64,000 nt of DNA from Candidatus Gastranaerophilales bacterium (GTDB lineage Bacteria; Cyanobacteriota; Vampirovibrionia; Gastranaerophilales; Gastranaerophilaceae): NCBI GenBank assembly GCA_910586855.1, contig CAJUJH010000003.1, positions 124,001-188,000 of the forward strand, given 5' to 3'. The notes beneath the pieces are model-generated. The model ran no database searches. It worked only from the letters and a program-made list of their open reading frames with translations, and had not been told where the DNA came from. The position numbers and the translations under genes are program-made. Shown piece after piece: positions 43,349 to 52,317 of the stretch. The number at the start of each line of letters is the position of its first letter. Within the stretch, counting starts at the first letter, position 1.

Positions 43349-44401
43349 TTACTCGTCTAAAACGCTTGTCTTGAATGATTTGGTAAGAGAATGCAAACTT
43401 TCTATATTCTTATAATTTTCTTCCGTTATTTTAAAGTTAGTTTCAAGCATACCGGTTAATTCCTTTATGTATCCGCCGGTATTTTGAGTATCTTTTTTAA
43501 GTTTATCAGACGAAGCAATAATTTCATTAACACTTGTTGAAATTTCATTCATAAAACCAATTAACTGTTCAATATTGCTTCCAATGCTGTGTGCCAAATC
43601 TATCCCGGATTCAATTTCTTTTGTACCTTCTTCGGTTGCCATAACTGTTGAATTTGTAGTTTGCTGGATATCTGTAATTAAAGATGTGATTTTTGTTGTT
43701 GCTTGTTTTGATTCATCTGCAAGTTTTCTAATCTCGCCCGCAACAACAGCAAATCCCTTACCATGTTCACCGGCTCTTGCAGCTTCAACTGCAGCATTTA
43801 AAGCAAGCAGGTTTGTTTGTTCTGCAATATCTTCAACAACACCAATGGTAGATGATATCGACTGGATAAACTCAGACAATTCTAAAATCAACTCTGCAAT
43901 AGTCTGAATTTTATGTCTTATTGCAAACATTTTTTCAATATTAGCTTTAACCGCCAGATGTTCTGTATTTGTAAAATCAAGCGAATGGTGGGTTTTAGCC
44001 TGGGTCTTGCTGATAATCTCATTCATTGATGCTATATATTCTTTTAAATTTTCAATAAGAGAAACTATGTTTGTTATCTTTGCAAAAGAAAGATTGATAT
44101 TTTCTTTCTGGCTGTTTGTTGTAGTTTCAATTTTTTTGGTCTCATCATCAGTTTGGTCGATAACTTCATACACAACACCATCTATGCTTCTTTTAAGTTG
44201 TTTTTTTGTAAATTCAAAAGCAAGCAATGCCAGGATAAAAAGAAACACAATTGTTACAGTCATTAAAGTAGGGTCAAGCTCAGCATACTCATATACCACA
44301 TATAAAACCAAGAAAATACCAAATAATACAATTATATCAAATGTGCTTTTTTTGGTAAGTTCATTTGTGAGAGTGTTTCTTTTCTTTTCATCTTTAAACA
44401 T
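43349..44401 (-). CDS. Minimal methyl-accepting chemotaxis protein
   Basis: 350 residues: two closely spaced TM helices (about 22-42 and 47-66) with almost no periplasmic loop, then a long cytoplasmic coiled coil. The signalling tip is [20 protein letters not shown], then H-G-K-G-F-A-V-V-A. Lacking an extracytoplasmic sensor, it must sense membrane or cytoplasmic cues or a partner protein, as PilJ/PixJ-like receptors can. Same strand as and 25 bp upstream of cheA. Confidence 0.92.
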   Translation of the reverse strand: MFKDEKKRNTLTNELTKKSTFDIIVLFGIFLVLYVVYEYAELDPTLMTVTIVFLFILALLAFEFTKKQLKRSIDGVVYEVIDQTDDETKKIETTTNSQKENINLSFAKITNIVSLIENLKEYIASMNEIISKTQAKTHHSLDFTNTEHLAVKANIEKMFAIRHKIQTIAELILELSEFIQSISSTIGVVEDIAEQTNLLALNAAVEAARAGEHGKGFAVVAGEIRKLADESKQATTKITSLITDIQQTTNSTVMATEEGTKEIESGIDLAHSIGSNIEQLIGFMNEISTSVNEIIASSDKLKKDTQNTGGYIKELTGMLETNFKITEENYKNIESLHSLTKSFKTSVLDE

Positions 44402-44462
44402 ATTTCCCCTTTTTCAAAAAATAATGTATAATCTATTTTAATTATAGTAAATAATACGGATT

Positions 44463-45902
44463 ATGGCAAAAAAAGTTCTAATTATTGATGATAGTATTAC
44501 ACAACTATCGAGCTTAAAAATATTCTTTAAGCGCGCAGGGTTTGACGTTGAAACTGCACAAAACGGGGTAGAAGGTTTTGTAAAGGTTTATAAAACTGCA
44601 CCTGATTTAATTATTTCAGATGTATTAATGCCTCATTTGGGCGGTTTTCAACTATGCAGACTCCTAAAAAGCAACCCTGAAACAAAGCAGATACCAATTA
44701 TCATGCTAACTGTTCTGGATAAAAAGCTTGATAAATTCTGGGCATCTCAATCCGGTGCAAACAGATTTATACAAAAAGACTCGGATTTTAAAAATATTAT
44801 CCAAATTGCAGATGAAATTTCAAATGAATTTCCTGTATCACAAAGATATAAAGATTCTCTAAAAACCTATGAATTTGACGAAGAAGGAATTATTCCGCAA
44901 ATCAATAAAATCCTTGATGATGAATTGATGAAAGCCACAATTTCAAATAAATTCAGGGATTTAACCGATTATACAAGCGATGATAAAGTCATTGCAGGCA
45001 GAATCTTTAAAATTTTATCTACAATACTTGAATACGATGCAGCTTGCATTTATTTTCATTCTCCCGATGGTTCAACCAAAAAAAGATTGATTTTTGATAA
45101 ACAAAACTGCGAACTTAAGGATAACGTTTATCTTGACATCTGGCGCCAAATTCTTCCTGATTGTATTGAAGATTTTGAAATTGAGACAGTAAACAAAAAT
45201 AAAAGCGAAAATATTATCGAAAGCGCCGATGAATTTCAATCAAGAAAAGAGTTTGATTTTTATTATGAAAACAATCTTATAGGCAAAGTCTGCTTCTATT
45301 CAACTCAAAATATTGAATGGAACAAACTCAAATTTATGCCAAGTGCAAAATCAGAATTAGATTTATATTTAAGACTTAAATTCTTATATGTTAAGACTTG
45401 TTACCTTTCAATAACCGATGAACTTACAAAGTTATACACAAGACGCCATTTAGACAGCGTAATTATTCAGGAATTTGAAAGAGCAAAAAGATACGGTACC
45501 ATAATTTCTGTTGCTATGGCAGATATCGACAATTTTAAAATGATAAATGACACATACGGGCACACTGCAGGTGATTACATTTTAAAAGAAGTTTCTAAAA
45601 TATTTATAGACACTTTAAGAAAAACGGATTTTATATACAGATACGGCGGAGAAGAAATCTGTATATTAATGCCTGAAACATGCATACAAAATGTTATTAT
45701 GCCGCTTGAGCGTATTAGGAAAAATATTGAAAATAAACAATTTATTCACAATAATCAACAGATAAAAGTCACTATAAGCGTTGGTGCTACAACCTATGCA
45801 AAAGATATGAGGGTGCCGTCCGATTTAATTGAAAAAGCAGACGCCGCTTTATATAAAGCAAAAAAAACAGGGAAAAATAAGGTCGTAATTGAAAATGAAT
45901 GA
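44463..45902 (+). CDS. Response regulator with GGDEF diguanylate cyclase output
   Basis: 479 residues. Receiver domain 1-125 with V-L-I-I-D-D-S, phosphoacceptor Asp in I-S-D-V-L-M-P-H-L-G-G, and R-F-I-Q-K. The central 190 residues are an unrecognised, possibly GAF-like region. The C-terminal GGDEF domain (about 315-479) has Y-G-G-E-E as the active-site variant, D-I-D-N-F-K-M-I-N-D and V-S-V/I-S-V-G-A. It makes c-di-GMP, plausibly when phosphorylated by the adjacent CheA. Divergent from the MCP; the CheW gene overlaps its end. Confidence 0.92.
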   Translation: MAKKVLIIDDSITQLSSLKIFFKRAGFDVETAQNGVEGFVKVYKTAPDLIISDVLMPHLGGFQLCRLLKSNPETKQIPIIMLTVLDKKLDKFWASQSGANRFIQKDSDFKNIIQIADEISNEFPVSQRYKDSLKTYEFDEEGIIPQINKILDDELMKATISNKFRDLTDYTSDDKVIAGRIFKILSTILEYDAACIYFHSPDGSTKKRLIFDKQNCELKDNVYLDIWRQILPDCIEDFEIETVNKNKSENIIESADEFQSRKEFDFYYENNLIGKVCFYSTQNIEWNKLKFMPSAKSELDLYLRLKFLYVKTCYLSITDELTKLYTRRHLDSVIIQEFERAKRYGTIISVAMADIDNFKMINDTYGHTAGDYILKEVSKIFIDTLRKTDFIYRYGGEEICILMPETCIQNVIMPLERIRKNIENKQFIHNNQQIKVTISVGATTYAKDMRVPSDLIEKADAALYKAKKTGKNKVVIENE

Positions 45903-46932
45903 AATCACGGTTGCAGATAACATTCAGGAAAATGATATTTATATTTTTGTAAAAATCGGAAATTCTTCCTACGCTTTTCCTGCTTTACACGTGCTTGAGA
46001 TTATAAAACTTGTAGAGCTTGAATACCCGGAAAAAATGCCCGCTTATATAGCAGGTATTCTTGAATACAAGGGAAAAGTAATCCACATAATGGATTTAAG
46101 GTCCGTATTAAATATTGAAACAAAAGAATACAATATTGATACACATATTCTTATTATGCAAGGTAAGGATGGCAACTACGGTATTATTGTAGATAAAATT
46201 GCAGATATCAAAAGAATAGATACAGCAATTATTACTCCGCCCCCTTATTCTAAAGAAAATTGCTTTACAAAAGGGATTTACTTAAATAATGGTACCAGCA
46301 CAGTTGTTATAAATATAGATTTACTTGAAGATTGGCTTAAAGATACACAAAACACAGAGACAAGCTTTAATGAAAAGGCATCAAGGCTTTTACCAAGAGA
46401 CATAAAATCAAAAGAAGTTCTTCACCAAAGAAAAATGCAGTTAATTGCAAAAACCGAAGGTATAACATACAAAGGACTTCAAAATAAAGATGTATATATA
46501 AGTTTTACCATAGGAAACAATACTTACTGCCTTGAAATTGTTTATGTAGGAGGATTTTACAAATACTCTGAAACAAAAGTTATAAAAATGCCTTGCACGC
46601 CATCTTTTATAAAAGGTCTAATCAGCATAAAAGGTGACTATATAACCATTATTGATTTAAGAAAATATTTTGATAATGAATTTTCAAACATAACCGATAA
46701 ATCAACAATTATTGCAATTCAATCCAAAGATTTTAAAGTAGGCTTCATTGTTGATGAAATATCAGATACTATGAATATTCCATCTGCAGAATTATTCCGC
46801 AATAAGTCAAAAAATAAAAATGCAAAAGCTGACAGCAAAAACGAAATCATAGAATATGTAAAAGATGAGAAACTCTATCTTGTCTTAAATATGGATGAAA
46901 TCTTAAGCAATGAAAGATTATATGTAGGCTGA
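45889..46932 (+). CDS. Double CheW-domain adaptor
   Basis: 347 residues with two CheW domains in tandem (about 15-155 and 195-340). Each shows the I-G-N-x-x-Y-x(3)-V core, a L-D/I-D-L-R-x-x-x strand and G-x-I-V-D-x-I/G-F-I-V-D-E-I. It couples receptor arrays to CheA; two domains could bridge two partners. The start lies 14 nt inside the preceding gene, indicating coupling. No CheR or CheB is nearby. Confidence 0.88.
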   Translation: MKMNEITVADNIQENDIYIFVKIGNSSYAFPALHVLEIIKLVELEYPEKMPAYIAGILEYKGKVIHIMDLRSVLNIETKEYNIDTHILIMQGKDGNYGIIVDKIADIKRIDTAIITPPPYSKENCFTKGIYLNNGTSTVVINIDLLEDWLKDTQNTETSFNEKASRLLPRDIKSKEVLHQRKMQLIAKTEGITYKGLQNKDVYISFTIGNNTYCLEIVYVGGFYKYSETKVIKMPCTPSFIKGLISIKGDYITIIDLRKYFDNEFSNITDKSTIIAIQSKDFKVGFIVDEISDTMNIPSAELFRNKSKNKNAKADSKNEIIEYVKDEKLYLVLNMDEILSNERLYVG

Positions 46933-46970
46933 TTTTTTGCATTTTTAAAAATAAACCTTAAATAAAAAAT

Positions 46971-47549
46971 ATGAAGATTATTTTAAAAATATTAATATTA
47001 CTGCTTGCAAGCACATTTTTGTTTCAAACACCTTCTTTCGCGAATGAAAAAGAAGCATATGAAGAAATCTATGAAAAACTTGAACCTGCTGATTTTGAAT
47101 ATATGTTTGGAATTGACCCGTATCAGGCAGAAGATTATACAAAATATATGTATTCTCCCTATCCCTTATTTAGGGTGGGAGTACCTTTTATATTTAAAAA
47201 TACTGAAATAAAACCGGGATACTACATTTTAACCCCGAGAAAAAAGGATGGCAAAACCTTTGTATTATTTAAAGAACAAGGCAGAGTGAAGTATCTAATC
47301 CCGGTTTATGAAACAGATTTAGTTGACCCTCTTTTTTATGACCAGTATATTCCTGAAAGAAAAGACGGTTTTTGGGAAAAAGCGAGAAAGAAAGCTTCAA
47401 ACACAATAGGAAGGCTGTTTCCAAAACATACCCAAAGAATGCCTGCGCCAAAAGCTTATATAGAAGTAAATGATATAGAAAGACAATTCTATCAGGTAAT
47501 TTTATACTATGGGACTCAAAAGTACTATATGATTTTTCGCCAAAGATGA
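46971..47549 (+). CDS. Secreted hypothetical protein
   Basis: 192 residues. A signal peptide (M-K-I-I-L-K-I-L-I-L-L-L-A-S-T-F-L-F) ends at S-F-A-N. The mature part is Tyr- and Pro-rich, with Y-S-P-Y-P-L-F-R-V-G-V-P and a repeated theme of beta strands (G-Y-Y-I-L-T-P-R, V-K-Y-L-I-P-V-Y). I do not recognise it. Same direction as the chemosensory plus-strand genes, 38 bp downstream. Confidence 0.6.
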   Translation: MKIILKILILLLASTFLFQTPSFANEKEAYEEIYEKLEPADFEYMFGIDPYQAEDYTKYMYSPYPLFRVGVPFIFKNTEIKPGYYILTPRKKDGKTFVLFKEQGRVKYLIPVYETDLVDPLFYDQYIPERKDGFWEKARKKASNTIGRLFPKHTQRMPAPKAYIEVNDIERQFYQVILYYGTQKYYMIFRQR

Positions 47550-47574
47550 TAGAATAATAAAAAAGAGGAATAAT

Positions 47575-48528
47575 ATGAAGAGAATATTTATAATTTTTGC
47601 AGTGTTTTTGCTGATTTCATCAAGCACCCTTGCAAATAATGCTGTAGAAGAATTTGAAACCTACAGCATAAAAAACACCTTAAACAAAGAAAAAACAGAT
47701 AGAGCTCAAATTAAAGAACTTCTATATAATTTAAACGAATATTCAAACACCCACGATACTGATAAGATAAAGAAATTCTATTCAAAAGACTATATAAGCT
47801 ATGACGGTTTCAATCGCGATGCCTTTATTGCCGCCATTAAAGAAACTTTTGAAATGTACCCTGATATTACCTATAAAAGCAAAATAAAATCAATGCAAAT
47901 TTTTGATAATTGGGCTTCAGTTCAATTGACAGATACCTCAGTTTCAAATAAACAAGCATTAACACAAGCCATTGTTAATAATAAGCCTGTTTTGGATAAA
48001 AAAATTGAAGGCGTTATGGAAAGCGTTTGCGATTATGTTGTCTACCTTAAAAAAACAGCGGGCAGATGGGAAATATACGCTGATAGCATAATTGCAGAAA
48101 GCACATCAATAAAATACGGAAATGCCAAAGATTTAAAAATGGATATTATTTCCCCCCTTGTTGTAAAAGGAGGAGAAGATTACTGCATAAGTCTAAATAT
48201 TGAAAACAGACCTGAAAACTCATTAATGCTTGCTTCTCTTTCAAGAGAAGAAATTAAATATCCGCCAAAAATGCCGGTTGATGCTTTTAGAAAAGTTCCA
48301 AAAGACGGAATTTTGGAACGTGTTGTAAAAGCAAACAACAATGGAATTAATGAATACTCTCTTGCCTCTGTTGGTATTACGGAAATTTCACTAAATGAAG
48401 AAAAAACTGCAATTAATTATCAAATGTCAGGCATAGCTTTTTTAATGAAGAGAGTAAATATTTATACAAATAAAAACACTGTAGATAAAAAACATGTAGA
48501 TAAAATTCTAAAGAAGGAGCCTCTATAA
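47575..48528 (+). CDS. Secreted protein with NTF2/SnoaL-like domain
   Basis: 317 residues. Signal peptide M-K-R-I-F-I-I-F-A-V-F-L-L-I-S with S-T-L-A-N. Residues 45-160 have the cone-shaped NTF2-like pattern: L-L-Y-N-L-N-E-Y-S-N-T-H-D, F-Y-S-K-D-Y-I-S-Y-D-G, W-A-S-V-Q-L-T-D. The second half is unrecognised. SD GAGGAAT precedes the ATG. It may share a transcript with the preceding secreted gene and lspA. Confidence 0.62.
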   Translation: MKRIFIIFAVFLLISSSTLANNAVEEFETYSIKNTLNKEKTDRAQIKELLYNLNEYSNTHDTDKIKKFYSKDYISYDGFNRDAFIAAIKETFEMYPDITYKSKIKSMQIFDNWASVQLTDTSVSNKQALTQAIVNNKPVLDKKIEGVMESVCDYVVYLKKTAGRWEIYADSIIAESTSIKYGNAKDLKMDIISPLVVKGGEDYCISLNIENRPENSLMLASLSREEIKYPPKMPVDAFRKVPKDGILERVVKANNNGINEYSLASVGITEISLNEEKTAINYQMSGIAFLMKRVNIYTNKNTVDKKHVDKILKKEPL

Positions 48529-48530
48529 CA

Positions 48531-49019
48531 ATGCCTCATGATAAAAGAGCTTTTATTTTCTTTATCATCACAAGCCTTGTTTTGTGGCAGTTTGGTATAT
48601 CCGTTAGAGATTTGTGCATAAAACAAAATATGCAGTTAATGTCAGAAAATAACCCCATCCTCTCTTTTGTATATTTAAAAAATACAGGTGGAGCTTTCAG
48701 CTTACTTCATAACTATACAAATTTTCTTGCAGCCTTTGGAATAGTTTCGATAATCTGCATCTTGATATATTCTTATAAAAAACTTGAATTTAACCAAAAA
48801 TTTAAAATGTTAACCCTAATTTCACTAACATCAGGAATCTTTGGCAACCTTGTTGAAAGACTGCAGAATGGCTATGTTGTTGATTTTATCAAATTAAATT
48901 TTATAAATTTTGCCGTTTTTAATTTTTTTGATATCCTAATCACAATTTCTATTATCCTCCTTTTTGGATTAATCTTTTTTGAAGAAATTAAAAAACATAC
49001 AAAAAAAGGTGCAGAGTAG
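48531..49019 (+). CDS. lspA: Lipoprotein signal peptidase (signal peptidase II)
   Basis: 162 residues, four TM helices. Catalytic aspartates are D118 in Y-V-V-D-F and D134 in F-N-F-F-D. K-N-T-G-G-A-F-S and G-I-F-G-N-L-V-E-R are also present; the last has Glu where D-R is usual. It removes signal peptides from lipidated prolipoproteins. The SD AAGGAG lies 11 nt upstream. Its stop overlaps the next gene's GTG start. Confidence 0.93.
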   Translation: MPHDKRAFIFFIITSLVLWQFGISVRDLCIKQNMQLMSENNPILSFVYLKNTGGAFSLLHNYTNFLAAFGIVSIICILIYSYKKLEFNQKFKMLTLISLTSGIFGNLVERLQNGYVVDFIKLNFINFAVFNFFDILITISIILLFGLIFFEEIKKHTKKGAE

Positions 49020-49957
49020 TGGAATTTAAAACTGATACAACCCTTGAAAACCTGCGTCTTGATAATGCTGTGATTTCGCTTTGCAAAGAATTTTCACGCT
49101 CCAAAGTTCAAAAAATGATAGAAAATAATTACATCAAAGTTAATTCAAAAAAAGCTAAAGCTTCTTATAAATTAAAAGCAGGAGATATAATTGAAATTAT
49201 TAAAAAAGAAGATATTAAACCAGCCGTTAAAGCTCAAAATATTCCTCTTGATATAATTTATGAGGATGATTACTTTATTGTTTTAAATAAACAAAAAGGA
49301 ATTTTAACTCACCCAACCCCTTTAAATAAAGAAAATTCTCTTGTAAATGCGCTTTTTTATCATGGCTGCAAATTATCCAATATACAAGGAATTGAAAGAG
49401 CAGGCATTGTCCACAGGCTTGATAAAAACACTTCAGGGCTTATTCTTATTGCAAAAACAAATGATGCACATCTTAATCTTCAAAAACAAATCCAAATAAA
49501 ATCTGCCAAAAGAAAATATTTAGCCGTTGTGCACGGTATTATTGAAGAAAATGAAGGCATTATAAATAAACCTCTTGTGCATTTTATGAATAAAACCGTT
49601 AAAATGAATATTGCAAAAGAAGGCGAAGGGCAGGAAGCTATCACTCATTTTAAAGTTTTAGAAAGACAGGAAGATACTACCTTGCTTGAACTTGAGCTTA
49701 AAACTGGTAGAACCCATCAGATAAGATGTCACCTTTCATCAATCAATCATCCTGTATACGGCGATTCATTATACGGCGCTAAAGGCTTTAAAAGCAAAAT
49801 AAATATAAAAACAACAGAACAGCTTTTAATGTCTTATTATCTAAGTTTTACTCACCCCGCAACGGATGAATTTATGGAATTTCAACTTAATGAATCTCAA
49901 TATGATGATGATTTTAAAAGATTTTTCAACTATCTTAAAAATACAAGGAGAAAATAA
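49019..49957 (+). CDS. RluA/RluD-family 23S rRNA pseudouridine synthase
   Basis: 312 residues. An N-terminal S4 RNA-binding domain (about 12-65; R-L-D-N-A ... S-R-S-K-V-Q-K-M-I) is followed by the catalytic domain. That domain has the RluA motif II G-I-V-H-R-L-D-K-N-T-S-G-L (Asp is the nucleophile) and L-K-T-G-R-T-H-Q-I-R. The specific uridine target is not certain. GTG 49019 overlaps the lspA stop, a common lspA-rluD arrangement. Confidence 0.93.
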   Translation: MEFKTDTTLENLRLDNAVISLCKEFSRSKVQKMIENNYIKVNSKKAKASYKLKAGDIIEIIKKEDIKPAVKAQNIPLDIIYEDDYFIVLNKQKGILTHPTPLNKENSLVNALFYHGCKLSNIQGIERAGIVHRLDKNTSGLILIAKTNDAHLNLQKQIQIKSAKRKYLAVVHGIIEENEGIINKPLVHFMNKTVKMNIAKEGEGQEAITHFKVLERQEDTTLLELELKTGRTHQIRCHLSSINHPVYGDSLYGAKGFKSKINIKTTEQLLMSYYLSFTHPATDEFMEFQLNESQYDDDFKRFFNYLKNTRRK

Positions 49958-50178
49958 TGCAGGAATTAATAATTTATTTTATAGCAGGGCTTTTAACAGG
50001 CTTAATCATTATGTTTTTTGTTGTAAAAAACTTAAAAAAAGAACAATCCGCCCTTAAAAGAAAATACGAAAAAACATCCGTCGGCGCCGATGATTCTGAA
50101 TTAAAAGTTAAAACCCTTGAAAATAAAATAAAAACCCTTGAAGCCGCTCTAGAAAAAAGCTTGAAAGATAAGCAATAA
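49957..50178 (+). CDS. Small membrane-anchored coiled-coil protein
   Basis: 73 residues: an N-terminal TM helix (I-I-Y-F-I-A-G-L-L-T-G-L-I-I-M-F-F-V-V), then a Lys/Glu-rich coiled coil (L-K-V-K-T-L-E-N-K-I-K-T-L-E-A-A-L). It overlaps rluD by one base. Resembles YtxH-like or DUF-type single-span proteins; function unknown. Confidence 0.65.
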   Translation: MQELIIYFIAGLLTGLIIMFFVVKNLKKEQSALKRKYEKTSVGADDSELKVKTLENKIKTLEAALEKSLKDKQ

Positions 50179-50241
50179 TCTTTCACCTTTTTAATTTCTC
50201 CTGTAAGTTTTTGTGCATAAGCACAGGACTGTGGTTTGTGA

Positions 50242-50460
50242 CTATAATTCCATTAATCTATAAGGCTCAATATTTAAACTTTTTGCAATTGAAAATAAAA
50301 GCTCAACACTTGGGCGTTTTATCCCTACTTCAATATGGCTCAAATGCTCTCTTGTAACCCCAAGTTTAATAGCAAGCTGCAATTGCGTTAAGCCTGTTTC
50401 TTTTCTGTATTTGGCAATATTTTTGCCTAACTTCTTAAAATTTTCATCAAAACTTGCCAT
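50242..50460 (-). CDS. Small XRE-family HTH regulator
   Basis: 72 residues, almost entirely one Cro/C1 HTH: I-A-K-Y-R-K-E-T-G-L-T-Q-L-Q-L-A, G-V-T-R-E-H-L-S-H-I-E, then S-I-A-K-S-L-N-I. It lies 25 bp downstream of trkH on the same strand and may be co-transcribed with it. Target unknown. Confidence 0.8.
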   Translation of the reverse strand: MASFDENFKKLGKNIAKYRKETGLTQLQLAIKLGVTREHLSHIEVGIKRPSVELLFSIAKSLNIEPYRLMEL

Positions 50461-50485
50461 ATAAAAGAATAAAAAACCTCAAAAC

Positions 50486-51943
50486 CTACCTTTTTATCTC
50501 CCACAAATCCTTATGCAAAAGAGCTAAAAACGGGATGAGCTCTAGTCTTCCAACCAGCATATTAAACATAAAGATAAATTTTGTTGCATTCTGCAAATGG
50601 TCAAAATGATTCAAGGGTCCTATCGCCCCAAATCCGGGTCCCACGTTCCCCAAAGAAGAAATTGACCCTATTATTGCAACGCTTGTATTTTGTTCAATAA
50701 ATCCGACCAGAAATGCGCTGATTGCAAATATTGCAAAATAAAATATCACAAAAGCCATAATCTGCTGAGCGGTTTCAGAGCTTACAACCCCGCCTTCAAG
50801 CCTTATAGGATAAACCCCTTTGGGGTGAACAATTTTATTTAATTCCCTTTTTATATATTTAAAAACAAAAATCCATCTTGTAATTTTCAGCCCGCCGCAG
50901 GCAGAAATAGCTGAAGCACCGATAAACATAGGCAAAAGCAATAATAATTTGCTTGAAAAATCCCATTGTGCAAAATCAGAAGAAGCAAACCCTGCCGACA
51001 TCATAATACTAATGGTTTGAAACAACCCAGTTATAATAGCATTACTAAAGGTAAAACCCATATTTTTATGCAGTGACAAGGCTATCAAAAACCCTATAAG
51101 TAAAGTTATTATAAGATATGTTAAAAATTCTTCACTTTTAAACGGCGCCTTAAACTTTCTTTGTACAAAAAACTTATACATTAAAATGAAGTTTGTACCT
51201 GCTAAAAATGCAAATATCATAACATTTACCGTTATAAAATTATTGTGATATCCCATAATACTATCCGGATTTGGCGAGAACCCGCCTGCACCAACAGTTG
51301 AAAGGGATGTACAAATACTATTATAAAAATCGAGCCCAGATAATTTTAAAATCACCGTCTGTAAAATCGTAAGTCCCAAATATATTCCCCAAAGCCAGCT
51401 TGCAGTATGGCGAACCCTTGGTGTAATCTTTTCTTCAGAAGGATTTGGATTCTCTGCAAAAAACATTTGTCTTCCTGCAACGGAAAATTTCGGTAAAATT
51501 GCAACAAATAATACGATAATTCCCATACCGCCAAGCCATTGAGTCATTGAACGGTAAAAGAAAAAAGTTTTAGGATAAAGGGAAAAATCTTGCAAAATTG
51601 TAGCCCCTGTGGTAGAAACCCCTGAAACTGCCTCAAATAGAGAATTTATAATTCCTAAATTATAAAATAAATAAGGAACAGCAGCAGTAAGGGCGAAAAA
51701 TACCCATGCAAAAAACGCGGTAGCTAAAGCCTCAGCCTTATTAATAGTATCAATATCTTTTTCAGAAGCTTTATTTAATGAAAACAAGAATCCCAAAACA
51801 AGAGAAACAAGCGCCCCTGTTAAAAACGGCAAAATTGATTCATATTCCCCGTAGCATAAAGCAAAAATAATCGGCAGAAACATCACCAGTGCAATGTATC
51901 TAAGCATTATTCCAACTGTATTTATTACAACATTTAATCTCAT
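50486..51943 (-). CDS. trkH: Trk-type K+ uptake channel, TrkH/KtrB
   Basis: 485 residues with four M1-P-M2 repeats. The filter-like segments are S-T-T-G-A-T (about 110), S-T-V-G-A-G-G-F-S, a region near A-C-G-G-L-K, and S-S-L-G-N-V-G-P-G. The first filter has A where G is usual. It imports K+ with the NAD(H)/ATP-binding TrkA encoded 374 bp upstream. Ten or so TM helices. Same strand as trkA. Confidence 0.93.
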   Translation of the reverse strand: MRLNVVINTVGIMLRYIALVMFLPIIFALCYGEYESILPFLTGALVSLVLGFLFSLNKASEKDIDTINKAEALATAFFAWVFFALTAAVPYLFYNLGIINSLFEAVSGVSTTGATILQDFSLYPKTFFFYRSMTQWLGGMGIIVLFVAILPKFSVAGRQMFFAENPNPSEEKITPRVRHTASWLWGIYLGLTILQTVILKLSGLDFYNSICTSLSTVGAGGFSPNPDSIMGYHNNFITVNVMIFAFLAGTNFILMYKFFVQRKFKAPFKSEEFLTYLIITLLIGFLIALSLHKNMGFTFSNAIITGLFQTISIMMSAGFASSDFAQWDFSSKLLLLLPMFIGASAISACGGLKITRWIFVFKYIKRELNKIVHPKGVYPIRLEGGVVSSETAQQIMAFVIFYFAIFAISAFLVGFIEQNTSVAIIGSISSLGNVGPGFGAIGPLNHFDHLQNATKFIFMFNMLVGRLELIPFLALLHKDLWEIKR

Positions 51944-51973
51944 AAAATTCTCTTTTTGTTTATTTTAACCCTC

Positions 51974-52001
51974 TTGAAATATAGGCTAAATGGTTTATAA
52001 T
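51974..52001 (+). promoter_or_regulatory. Promoter of the antisense RNA in the trk gap
   Basis: TTGAAA (51974-51979) and TATAAT (51996-52001), spacer 16 bp. It points into a short region ending in a strong terminator. Confidence 0.6.
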
Positions 52002-52007
52002 GAGAAT

Positions 52008-52084
52008 ATCAGGAGCGGTAGCGCTTACTACCGTAACCTGCAAATGGCTAAAGTGGTGCTTATCTTAGATAAGTGCCATTTTTT
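52008..52084 (+). ncRNA. Candidate 77-nt antisense RNA (type I antitoxin-like)
   Basis: From the predicted start near 52008: a 5' hairpin (CAGG/CCTG outer, CGGTA 52016-52020 with TACCG 52029-52033 inner), then an 11-bp terminator stem (52054-52064 with 52068-52078) and T6 (52079-52084). Its last 25 nt are antisense to the end of the peptide ORF at 52060-52137. Two hairpins, own promoter, own terminator and no ORF mark it as an sRNA. Confidence 0.6.
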
Positions 52085-52137
52085 ATTACGAATAAAATCA
52101 ATAAGATTAAAATTAATGTCAAATTGAGATTCTCCAT
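52060..52137 (-). CDS. 25-aa hydrophobic peptide, candidate type I toxin
   Basis: ATG 52137-52135 to TAA 52062-52060 encodes M-E-N-L-N-L-T-L-I-L-I-L-L-I-L-F and nine more residues (V-I-K-N-G-T-Y-L-R): one membrane-spanning helix with a basic end. A strong SD, AAAGGAGGG (52154-52146), is 8 nt upstream. The leader has TTCAGC (52198-52193) able to pair with GCTGAA (52146-52141) between SD and ATG, which would hinder translation. The size, hydrophobic core and overlapping antisense RNA match Fst/TxpA-like type I toxins, but no homology was shown. Confidence 0.55.
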   Translation of the reverse strand: MENLNLTLILILLILFVIKNGTYLR

Positions 52138-52261
52138 AAATTCAGCCCTCCTTTCATTAAAAACTATCAACCCTCAGGCTAAAGTAAGTTGTGCTGAAGT
52201 TTTTAAAAAGATGCAGGCTTAGCTCCCTTGATATTCAACTTTCAATGTTCTGTTTTTTCTT

Positions 52262-52289
52262 ATTATAATAATTTGTCTGATTTTTGCAA
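52262..52289 (-). promoter_or_regulatory. Promoter for the hydrophobic peptide
   Basis: On the minus strand TTGCAA (52289-52284) and TATAAT (52267-52262) with a 16-bp spacer. The start near 52255 gives a leader of about 118 nt before the ATG. Confidence 0.55.
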
Positions 52290-52317
52290 AAAAGCAATTA
52301 AGCTCTAAACACAAAGC

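Noticed and set aside
51944-52317. c-di-AMP (ydaO/yuaA) riboswitch before the K+ genes
   Set aside because: The conserved ydaO core was not found, and the structured RNA here is on the opposite strand to trkH and trkA.
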